Of a stretch of 64,000 nt of DNA, positions 50,901 to 62,900 are shown one piece after another (positions within the stretch are counted from its first letter, which is position 1; each line of letters begins with the position of its first letter). A model generated the notes under the pieces. That model ran no database searches, had not been told where the DNA came from, and saw only the letters and a list, made by a program, of their open reading frames with translations. A program made the position numbers and the translations under genes. The stretch is taken from positions 6,775,740-6,839,739 of the forward strand of contig NC_088297.1 of NCBI RefSeq assembly GCF_032854445.1, given 5' to 3'. This DNA comes from Liolophura sinensis. Taxonomy: Eukaryota > Mollusca > Polyplacophora > Chitonida > Chitonidae.

Positions 50901-53900
50901 TTGAAAGAAAAAAGCAATCAGGTTCACATGCTGTGTTTTTGTTCTTGTTGCAGGCCAAACTGAGGGCGTCGCTGTTGTGGTTGCTGCATAAAGCTTACGG
51001 AGATGAGATTCCGCGGGAGTTACAAGACCTGTACTATGAGACATCAGAGGTACACGCAGACCAGACTTTGCCATGTGATAATTTTTCTATTTTATCTATT
51101 TATTTGATTGTGCTAAACACCAAGCTCAAGAATTTTTCACTCAGACAATACGGACACTGGTTGTCAGTTTTATGAATGAGGAGAACCAGAATGTCCAACA
51201 TGTATATGTAAAACCTCTGACCTCTGGCAAATAACCTTCAAACTTGGTCACTTGTGACTTGTAAATATGCACAGCATATTGGTATAAACAAAAAATGGCT
51301 GAGTGAGGCCTTAAAAAAACGATTTATGTACTCTAAAAAATATTTCATGCTGACTTCCCCTCCGGCCATATGTGGGAAGGTCTGGCAACAACCTGCGGAT
51401 GGTCATGGGTTTCCCCCAGGCTCTGCCCAATTTCCTCCCACCATAATCCTGGTCGCCTTCGTATAAGTGAAGTATTCTTGAAAACGGCGTAAAACACCAA
51501 TCAAATAAATAAATAAATACATGTGCATGTGTACGTTTTACATATATTTGTGTACATTTTACAGGTATTTTTGTGTCCATTTTACAGGTATTTGTGTACG
51601 TTTTACATGTACGTGCGTTGAGAGACAGTCGTTGAAACTTCTGCACATTTTCTTCCTTGAGCCAATATAACACGTCCATGTAGCTTTCCAAAACTTCCAG
51701 AAAAGTATTTGTGCTCATGAACATTCTGTTTACTGTTACAGTAATCAAATTCACTGATAACGGACATGATGTTGTTGTTGTTACAGGGAAGCATTCACCT
51801 GCTGCCACGGCTGGTTAACCTCCTGGTCAGTAGTGAGGTGTACTGTCAGACCTGCAGCTCTCTTTTCAGAGACACTGCCTATCAGTGGCAAGGTGAGTGC
51901 AACTCTCTGTTTAAGAACACTGCCTGTCAGTGGTAAGGTGAGTACAGCTCTCTTTTCAGAGACACTGCCTATCAGTGGCAAGGTGAGCCCACCTCTCTGT
52001 TTAGGGACACTGCCTGTCAGTGTCAAGGTGAGTACAGCTCCCGTTTCAGAGACACTGCTTATCAGTGGCAAGGTGAGTGCAGCTCTCTGTTGAGGGATAC
52101 TGCCTGTCAGTGGCAAGGTGAGTGCAACTCTCTGTTTAGAGACACTGCCTATCAGTGGCAAGGTGAGCGCAGATCTCTGTTGAGGGACACTGCCTGTCGG
52201 TGGCAAGGTGAGTGGAGTTCTGTGTTTAGTGACTTTGCCTACCAGTGACATGGTGAGACTCCCCAGCTGTACCTACAGTATACGAAGCGTTGTTTTTGGG
52301 GCTAGTGTCAAAAAGGGCTTAATTGTAAAATTGTAGTCCACATAAAACTCTCCAAATGTACAGTATAATTATCAAATCAATGAAATGTTGACTGCTTAGC
52401 CTGTGATGTGGTGGTATGTACCGTTTCAGCCAAGTATGAGCATCAAGCTTCAAGTATTTTGATTTCCAAAAAGGATTTAAGGTTTTGAGCTTTAAATGGC
52501 TTTGTGGAACTGTCCCCTGCTGTATCCAGACCTCCCCTGCTATGTCTAAACCTCCCCTGCTGACCCAAACCTCCCCTGCTGACCCAAACCTCCCCTGCTG
52601 TGTCCAAACCTCCCCTGCTGTGTCCAAACCGCCCCTGCTGTACTCTTATAACAGGAAGTATGCAGTTTTCGAAAATTTTGGCATTTCCAGTCTCTTCATT
52701 CTTCCGAGATTGTTTGATTATGGAGAATCTGGCAGAAAGCGTGGCAAAAAACTTGCCTCCAAATATTGTCTCCTACGGAAACTGTGTTAAAGCACACCTG
52801 GGGTTCACAAAAAGCTGTAATACATTATTATTATTTTTTTTCATGCATGTACCATGGAGAGAGAACACAACCTTAATGGTGTCTACATGTACATGTACTC
52901 TTGGTGCAAGAACATGTAAATACACGTAGAACCTCAGGTTCATCCATCAATCCTGGGCGAGAAATTTGTAGATATATAAAAGAAGCCCTCACTTTCACTA
53001 CCATGGGAGATTTTAAAGTCTTTGTGTTCTACCAATATGGCATTCACATCAGCTTGTCACAAGCAGGCAAGTTTGTTACTAAGTTGCCTAAGGTTGGTGG
53101 TTTACCCAGTGTACTTTTCATTTCAAATCTAATCAGATCATCCATAATTTCGCCTGCCATTTTTGTCTCTCTGGCCTAATCAGTAGTATTTTACTCTGTT
53201 GTGTGGAAAGGTGAAAAAAGAATTTAGCCGTACAGTAATAACCCAGTGAGGTGATCACCTTCATGCTCTCCGTACAAAAGGCTACAGTATTACCAGAACG
53301 GGGTTAAGTCATAATTATTGAGAATTTTTTTTAATTTTTCCTTGCAGGTCACTGGAGCATTATCCAGGTGTTGTCCAGGAAGGGTATCTATGTGATGGAG
53401 ACAGACGAGGTGGCTGTCACAGCTACGGTTCTCACACAAACAGCGCCATTCAGGCTGGTTAGTTTATTACTATCCACATGTGTGCTGTAACCTAGAGTTA
53501 CTTCCGTTGAGTCTTACTGTGAAAATGTATGCACATTTTCGAGCTGAATTCTGTCCTGTTGGCGAAAGAAGGCAAACTAGCCACTGGAGACTTGCCAAAA
53601 GTAAAGCCTAAAAGCAGGGACTCTGACAGTGGCCACTTTTCAAAAAGTTCTGGGACAAGCCACTTTTTTTTTACATTTGTGGTGGTTGAATGACTTCTTT
53701 GATGTCAACAAGTTTTATATAGCATTATGGACAGTATTCATGTACAGAGAGCTTAAGAGTAGGACTATTTTGAGGCTTGACAAAGAAGTGACCTATTCAG
53801 GAAGTCCCCAATTTGTTAGTTTAATGTCATGTGTATTAACAGTGTCTGCATTGTTCTGCTCTTGTCACATTGTTCTTGTCACAATAGCCATTTTTGTTAT

Positions 53901-56900
53901 TATATACCATGATGTGTGAATCGCCACATGCCGTATGTATCAACAACCGTGTGTTGAGATAATGAGCACATCTGAAGAATACATCTCTATGGAGGCAGTT
54001 CTTGGTCTAGTGGTTAGAGGTGCTTACCTTCAGTTCACTAGGGTACAATACATGAGTTGTGGGGTTTAAAACTGTGGGTCCTTGTGACAACATGGGATTG
54101 TGGGTGCGTATTTGGCTGTTTGCATACTCTAGCTTTCACTGAAAACCACTTGTCTTCCACCATCTATGCATCACATGTTGGCAAGTTCATCAGTAACTTG
54201 CCCAGAGTTAATGGTTTGCTCTTGGCTCTCCGTTTCCTTAACCTGTAGTATTGGACATCGTATTTTAAGTGACAAATTCTTATGTGTGCCATTACACAAA
54301 AATCAAATAAATAAATGAAAAAAATTTTATTTGAGTGCTGAATATATTCTTTCAGAATGCTCACCTGGCTCTGATTGATGCCCTGATGACTGCTCACTCC
54401 GGTGAAATCTTCACGGTACAGACAGTGGTGCAGGCTGTCAGGTAGGGAGGGAGGAGGGGCAGAGGACGGGGTAGAACGAAAAGTTTGCCTTTTTGTTGGT
54501 GACACGTTTGACTTGATTCTGATTAACTCAGCCACCTTACTGTATATGGCATCTTAAACGGGGTTTTTTTTGTGAAGTTTGTTTGATTTATTTATTTATT
54601 TATTTGATTGGGTGTTTTTCGCTGTACTCAAGAATATTTCACTTATACGACGACAGCCAGCATTATGGTGGGTGGAAACCGGGCAGAGCCTGGGGGAAAT
54701 CCACAACCATCCGCAGATTGAAGGGCAGACCTTCCCACGTACGGCCGGAGAGGAAGCCAGCATGAGAAGTTTGTTTGATTTCTGATGAGAAAAACTTAAG
54801 GTGTTAGAATCAGAAGTGTCATTTTAAGGGCATTATGTTCTTCTGAAAGTGCTTTTTCATGGACCAGACTTTAGGTGACATACAGTTGTCATAGTTTATT
54901 TGATTCAGAGATCTTTCCCGAGTTCAGGAGTCTCACTGGCTCAAACATGTTAAAAGTGCTGGGTCAGTGCGATTTCTGTTGATCAGCGAGGTGGTATGTT
55001 CATTTTCAGATCTTGCTTTTTTTTCACCACGGCCATAGGTCACAAGGTTTGTTGGGTTCCTGGCAGTGGGAGGTGGTTTACTCATGGCAGTCTGGTTTCT
55101 TCATGACAACATGGTTTCCTCATGACTGTGGTTTCCTCATGACTGTGGTTTCCTCCACCCATAAATCTGACCATCTTCATACATTAATTCTCCCCATTGT
55201 TTGTTGTGGGCCATGTACAAATACACATTAAATGCTTATGATCTTTATGATTTAAAATTTGCCTCTTTATTAATAAGTTACGCTTTATTGATTAAATTTG
55301 TTAATGATTTCAGATGGATGTTAGTCTGAGAACCCACTTGTATATTTTTCTGTTGTAGACGTTTTACAACAGTGAATGCCTCCAGTGAGTTACCCTCCAG
55401 CCTGGATGATGCTGTGTTATTCTGGGTTAACAAGGCCTGCAGCACAATCCTACACAAGATAGAGGAAGATCGCAAAGTTCATGAACAACAGCTTATACAA
55501 GGGGAGACAACTCAGAAGGTAGGGGTATTCAGCAGAGCAGTCTTGGAACAATGGTGTGTTGTTTTAGGCATCTGCTGAATAACATATCCAATATCCTAGA
55601 AGTGAATCAAGTGCCACATTTAAAATGAAATTTTGTTTTCATGAAAAACATATGTACAATTTCTAGCTTTAATGCAAAATTAACCTTTTCCATGCTTTTA
55701 CAGTGATAATGTTTTGTTTTTTAGCACCCTTCTTAGAGCCTAACTTTGCAGAACTGCACAGTGTAAATACAATATATGTAAAAAAGATGCGTTCTGTCTC
55801 TAAAAAGAATTCATTAATGCAAACACAAGTTTTGGTGGTTTTTATCTGTGTGCTCTGGTTTCCTACAAACATAAGTCGGACTGCAATCATATAAGTGGAA
55901 ATTCTTTAGTATGCATTCAGGGGCCTCCGTGGCTCAGTTGATTGGCGTGCTAGCGCAGCGTAATGACCCAGGAGTCTTTCACCGATGCGGTCTCCATGAG
56001 TTCAGGTCCAGCTCATGCTGGCTTCCTCTCCGGCTGTACGTGGGAAGGTCTTTCAGCAACCTGTGGATGGTCATGGGTTTCAACCCACCATAATGCTAGC
56101 CGCCGTCGTATAAGTGAAATATTCTTGAGTACGGCGTAAAACACCAATCAAATAAATAAATAATTTTAGTATGCATTCCACATTTAAAATGAAATTTTGT
56201 TTTCATTAACATCATTTGATAGTGTTTATGTGAAGTTAACCTTTTCCATACTTTCACATTGATTATATATATTTCTTTGTAGATTTTCACTAGATAATAG
56301 GAAGATGAAACCACCCAAGGATGAACTAAGGAAGTGTTTTTGACTGTCATCTATGTTTTTGTCTTGAACAGGTGCGGATTACGCGGAAGCAGTTATCACC
56401 TAAGGAACTACCTGTGATTGAACCGATGAAAGATTTGATACAAGATATTTCTGACGGCTGCTCCTTAGCAGCCACCATCAGCTTTTATAGCCCACAAGTT
56501 CTCAGACTAAATGGTTTGTATTTTGTGACATGTACACCTCCACTCTCTTTGAACATTCATGTAAGTTATTGTTTGTGTGATGAGATGAGAGTAATATAAT
56601 ATGTCATTTAAAAAGTGTTTTAAGTAACAGTGCTGACAGGGATCTCTTTGCAAATGATATCTGCCAATTTGATACTTCTACACCTATGAGTATTGTGTAA
56701 AGGGAGCTGTTTGATTGTCACAGGGGTGATGTTCACCACATTCTAGTGGTCAGCTACATGCACCTCCTGCTTTTGTGAGGGGTCTGATGGCCAATGGCCC
56801 ACAAGGAGAAGTGCATTGCTAATCATTAGGTGCCTGACTCTGAGGCCTCTGGTTTGAAACCCACGGTTATTTCAGTCTACATTCAGCCCACAATCAGCCT

Positions 56901-59900
56901 ACATTCAGTATACATTCTGCCCACATTCAGCCCACAATCAGCCCACATTCAGTCTACAATCAGCCCCCCATTCAGCCCACATTCATTCTACAATCAGCCC
57001 ACATTCAGTCTACATTCAGCCCACATTCAGTCTACATTCAGCCCACATTCAGTCTACAATCAGCCCCCATTCAGCTCACATTCAGTCTTCAATCAGCCCA
57101 CATTCAGTCTACAATCAGCCCACATACAGCCCACATTCAGTCTACAATCAGCCCCCATTCAGCCCACATTCATTCTACAATCAGCCCACATTCAGTCTAC
57201 ATTCAGCCCACATTCAGTCTACATTCAGCGCACATTCAGTCTACAATCAGCCCCCATTCAGCTCACATTCAGTCTTCAATCAGCCCACATTCAGTCTACA
57301 ATCAGCCCACATACAGCCCACATTCAGTCCACATTCAGCGTACAATCAGCCCACATTCAGTCTACAATCAGCTCACATTCAGCTCACATTCAGTGTACAA
57401 TCAGCCCACATAAGCCCACATTCAACCCACATACAGCCCACATTCAGTCCACATTCAGCCCACATTCAGCCTACAATCAGCCCACATTCAGTCTACAATC
57501 AGCCCACATACAGCCCACTTTCAGCCTACATTCAGCCCACATTCAGTCTACAATCAGCTCACATTCAGCCCACTTTCAGCCCACATACAGCCCACATTCA
57601 GTCTACAATCAGCCCACATTCAGTCTACATAAGCCCACATTCAACCTACATTTAACCCACATTCAGCCCACATTCAGCCTACAATCAGCCCACAATCAGC
57701 CCACATTCAGCCCACATTCAGCCCACATTCAGTCTACAATCAGCCCACAATCAGCCCGCATACAGCCCACATTCAGCCCACATTCAGTCTACAATCAGCC
57801 CACATTCAGCTGTCCTACGACAGGAGGCTGAAAAGCTCTCCGCTAAGGTTCTGGAAAGATTCATCAGGCTTGATGTTTTTTGTTCATTTACAAGATGTAA
57901 TAATCTCGTTAGAAGACCTTTGACTTCCTATATACATTGATAAGGAGGTGCTCATTGTGGAGCCTACATAATGAGCAGTTAGGATGACTCATCTCTAGCC
58001 AAGAACTTCAAACCCTCCCCTCATGTTAATACTGTAACAGCAACAACAACAGAGGATTCAATAAATACCTAAGCCAACAACATTTACTGTTAAAAGTATC
58101 TTGTATTGTTTGTCTTTCACAGAAAACTTTCTGAATTAAGCTGTTTTCTGCTTCCTTTCCCAGATATCTGCTTAAAAAGAAACCTTGGTATCGCCGACTC
58201 TCTGTTCAATCTCCGTCTGGTCAGAAACTTTTGTGAACGTCACCTGCCAGCTAAAATCTTCCACTTTGAATACGTAGATCTGCTTTATTGCCATGAATCT
58301 CTGAGACAGAATGTGACCGCTTTTCTTGCCGAGCTATTCTACTGGTTTGAGATAGAAAAGGCCGATTGTGTTACCCAGGGTATGTTTCTTAAACTGCTGC
58401 CATGACCATTAACTGTGGTAAACTAAATCAATATCATTAGGTAACAGCAAGCAGATGCCCAGGTATTGGTGATTACCCAGGTAACAGCAAGTAGTTGCCC
58501 AGGTATTGGTGATTACCCTGGTAACAGCAAGTAGTTGCCCAGGTATTGGTGATTACCCAGGTAGCAACAAGTAGATGCCCAGGTATTGGTGATTACCCTG
58601 GTAACAGCAAGTAGTTGGCCAGGTATTGGTGATTACCCAGGTAACAACAAGTAGATGCCCAGGTATTGGTGATTACCCTGGTAACAGCAAGTAGTTGCCC
58701 AGGTATTGGTGATTACCCAGGTAACAGCAAGTAGTTGCCCAGGTATTGGTGATTACCCAGGTAACAGCAAGTAGATGCCCAGGTATTGGTGATTACCCAG
58801 GTAACAGCAAGTAGTTGTCCAGGTATTGGTGATTACCCAGGTAACAGCAAGTAGTTGCCCAGGTATTGTTGATTACCCAGGTAACAGCAAGTAGTTGTCC
58901 AGGTATTGGTGATTACCCAGGTAACAGCAAGTAGTTGCCCAGGTATTGTTGATTACCCAGGTAACAGCAAGTAGTTGTCCAGGTATTGGTGATTACCCTG
59001 GTAACAGCAAGTAGTTTCCCAGGTATTGTTGATTACCCAGGTAACAGCAAGTAGTTGTCCAGGTATTGGTGATTACCCAGGTAACAGCAAGTAGTTGTCC
59101 AGGTATTGTTGATTACCCAGGTAACAGCACGTAGTTGCCCAGGCATTGGTGATTATCCAGGTAACAGCAAGTAGTTGTCCAGGTATTGGTGATTACCCAG
59201 GTAACAGCAAGTAGTTGCCCAGGTATTGTTGATTACCCAGGTAACAGCATGTAGTTGCCCAGGTATTGGTGATTACCCAGGTAACAGCAAGTAGTTGTCC
59301 AGGTATTGGTGATTACCCAGGTAACAGCAAGTAGTTGCCCAGGTATTGGTGATTACCCAGGTAACAGCAAGTAGTTGTCCAGATATTGGTGATTACCCTG
59401 GTAACAGCAAGTAGTTTCCCAGGTATTGTTGATTACCCAGGTAACAGCAAGTAGTTGTCCAGGTATTGGTGATTACCCAGGTAACAGCAAGTAGTTGTCC
59501 AGGTATTGTTGATTACCCAGGTAACAGCACGTAGTTGCCCAGGCATTGGTGATTATCCAGGTAACAGCAAGTAGTTGTCCAGGTATTGGTGATTACCCAG
59601 GTAACAGCAAGTAGTTGTCCAGGTATTGTTGATTACCCAGGTAACAGCAAGTAGTTGTCCAGGTATTGGTGATTACCCAGGTAACAGCAAGTAGTTGTCC
59701 AGGTATTGGTGATTACCCAGGTAACAGCAAGTAGTTGTCCAGGTATTGGTGATTACCCAGGTAACAGCAAGTAGTTGTCCAGGTATTGGTGATTACCCAG
59801 GTAACAGCAAGTAGTTGTCCAGGTATTGGTGATTACCCAGGTAACAGCAAGTAGTTGTCCAGATATTGATGATTACCCAGGTAACAGCAAGTAGTTGTCC

Positions 59901-62900
59901 AGGTATTGGTGATTACCCTGGTAACAGCAAGTAGTTGTCCAGATATTGGTGATTACCCAGGTAACAGCAAGTAGTTGCCCAGGTATTGGTGATTACCCAG
60001 GTAACAGCAAGTAGTTGTCCAGGTATTGGTGATTACCCAGGTAACAGCAAGTAGTTGTCCAGGTATTGTTGATTACCCAGGTAACAGCACGTAGTTGCCC
60101 AGGTATTGGTGATTACCCTGGTAACAGCAAGTAGTTGTCCAGGTATTGGTGATTACCCTGGTAACAGCAAGTAGTTGCCCAGGTATTGGTGATTACCCTG
60201 GTAACAGCAAGTAGTTGCCCAGGTATTGGTGATTACCCAGGTAACAGCAAGTAGTTGCCCAAGCATGAAATGACTGCATGTTAAAATGAAGTGAAATACC
60301 CTATTTCTTGTCATTTTTGGGACAGCTGCTGTGCTCACTTTAGCCAATTTATTTGTAATTGTAGCACGGATTTTGCATTTCTCTCACATGGTTAGACCAT
60401 CTACTGAAGAACATACTCATGTGTTTACTTTTCCATGACTTTAAGTTACTGGTTTACATTACAAAGCCTATAGAGTGAGCGGGTAATAAATTCATGGATT
60501 ACACAAAATGTTCTATGTATCCACTCATGTTAACATGCATTTGGCCCACTGTGCTGAAAAGCCCAATAATATGTAAACATCACAACAAGAATTTTAACCG
60601 CATATTACTCTTGGGTCTGATTAAAAACACCATTCAGAGAAGCAGAATAAATTTTTGGTACGAAGAATCATTTATACTTTACTGTACAGATACATATTGT
60701 TTGCAAATTTGCAAGATTTGTTTTTCAAAAGTTGCGATTAGTGACCTATTAATTCCTGTTAATTCCGTTCAGGACGAAAGTTGACATTTTGTGTAATTTT
60801 TAAGACTACATTAATCTTCATAGAGATAGTTTTGAGGTTAGTTGGATAGGTACATGTAGGATTACATACTACGGGGAAAAATGTAATTTTCTCCACCAAA
60901 AGTGATGTCTTTAAGGATAGAATTTTGTATTTCTGATGAACGGTAATTATATGTAAATCTCCACTCTGTCCGCTACTTCCCCAGGTACGTCAACACGACC
61001 CTCAACGGCTGCCCGTCTCTCCAGCGCTAGCAAGACACCAGTGCCAATCAGCGAGGTGACCAAGAGGAGCTTTCACAAATCTCACACTGACGAATCTCCC
61101 TCTTCCCCACCAGATCTGACTCGGGTGCCCCCCAGTCCAACGTACGTCCCTCTTCTTATCCAAAAATGATTAAAGATATAAGTGGTATAGATATACAAAC
61201 TTTTATTTCTGAAAACACAGTTTTAGCCAAAAATTCTTTGCACAGCATTAAACACAAATTCGATATATATAACTTAGTAGGGTAATCAGGGCTTGTGTGT
61301 TGTAGGAAGATAGACATTGTACTGCATTTCATTTAAGGTTTGTTTGTACATAAAAATCCACTTTCAGAAGAACATAAAGAACATTTTTTGTGTCTCCAAA
61401 GCCGCATGTAAAAAACCTCCTTTTACTGAGATGAGATGTCCCGGTGTAATCGTCCTGTATTCAACCCGCCCTGTTTGCATGTTGTAGGTCTAATTTACCT
61501 GCCCGACAGGTGTTGTTACCAAAGAGAGTTAACCAGGAGGATGGTCACCATCAAGGTAAGCTTGAATCGTCATCACTGACTGTTTTTTTGTGTGTGTGTG
61601 TGTGGGGGGGGGTGTAAGGAAGAGCGGGGAGGGATTCTTACAGCAAGTACATTATGATGACTTTGTGTTGACAGTCTGTGCCAGTATTTAGTCTTTTTTT
61701 TTTGGTTTTCCTCTCTTCTCTTGTGACCTTCTACAGCTGTGGAAGATTTACATATACTCTGCTTCCTCCATGCATAAAATTGACGTACCTACATGTATAA
61801 AATTGACGTACCTACATGTATAATGCAAGTGACAAACTCTTGAATTTCAGGTTAATCAGCAATCAAATCACTAAACGAATATGTTAACCTTGTGTTGGCA
61901 GATGCTGCAGGAACACGCTCCGGGGCTCAGGCTGCCCATCACTCCATCTTGGCCTGGCAGGAAGACGCCCCACCGGTGCCACAAGAAAGGTCTGGCTGTC
62001 GTGCACATGTTTTTTTTGACGGATGTAATGATAAATTTCATGATGCCTAAGACGTGTTTTGTCAAGAGTAGCTGACAGCTTTTTTCAACAGTGTGTTCTT
62101 TCACAGTATCCTTTTGAGGCGAGCAGAGGCAGCTCTTTTCTAGAAATATTGATCACATACCAATTTTAAGAACGTTTGATATAAATTTACTAAAATGCAA
62201 AAAGCTGCTAAGTTTCAGAAGAACTTGTTGTTTTTAGTCTATGATCAAACAGCAAAATTATGTTGACACAATGGACATGGCTGCAGACGGGAAAAAGATG
62301 GCTATATTACAGTCATTGTTGTATTGTTTATCTGATTGTTTTGCAGACGACCTGGTCGAAAGCCGGCACCACAGAGCATCCAGCAGAGGGACAACCCACT
62401 AGCGACAGAGTACAGCCCTGGGGTTACAAGTCAGAGTCAGGGCAGCAACCTCCTGGCCAACGTCAGCATTGACAGTGACGTCCTCGATACATGCCGCTCA
62501 GTGGACCTGGATGGGCTGGCAGAGAGCCTGGACATAGACGGGGCAGCTAGCCTGTCCAGCTCGCCCCAGCAGCACAGAGGCTCCCCCGGCAAAGATCACG
62601 ACAATCTTGAGATCCTGAGCATCTCATCCACAGGCACTAGCACACAGATGTCCAACCAGATGGGTCTGCGGAGCTCAGTGCACTCGGTCAAGGGTGACCC
62701 TCTTATGCCCGCACGGCTCAGGGCGTCCAAGGAAAAGGGGTCCAACCATAGTAAAGCCGAGGAGAGAGGCGATGCGGCATCCCGCAAACCATCCAACCAG
62801 GCCGTGAGGAAGGCCCGCATGTTGCCAGAACCGAAACCATCTTCCTCGACAATGCAGTCCGCTGACTTGTCTGTTCGTGTAAGTTCAGGCTCAAACAGCT

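Larger units (their letters stand above)
35941..50953 (+). other. CAMSAP intron 1 (15 kb)
   Basis: This intron runs from the GTAAGT donor at 35941 to TTGTTGCAG before exon 2. It contains a SINE-B, a SINE-C, six SINE-A copies and at least eight tandem arrays, listed separately. The palindromic octamer TACATGTA and its overlaps are very frequent after 38.5 kb. The stretches 36691-38208, 38446-39320, 40730-41800, 42750-43600, 43870-44990 and 45880-46700 hold only chance open frames. No further coding exon was recognised, though an alternative first exon could hide here. Confidence 0.75.

Noticed and set aside
52600..52929. 109-codon open frame in CAMSAP intron 3
   Set aside because: It begins in a tandem repeat, shows no family match, and exons 3 and 4 join in phase without it.
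56830..57831. 333-codon open frame rich in HIQSTIS and QPTFS
   Set aside because: Lies entirely in the 11-bp array within CAMSAP intron 7; it interrupts the CH domain exons and has no homology.
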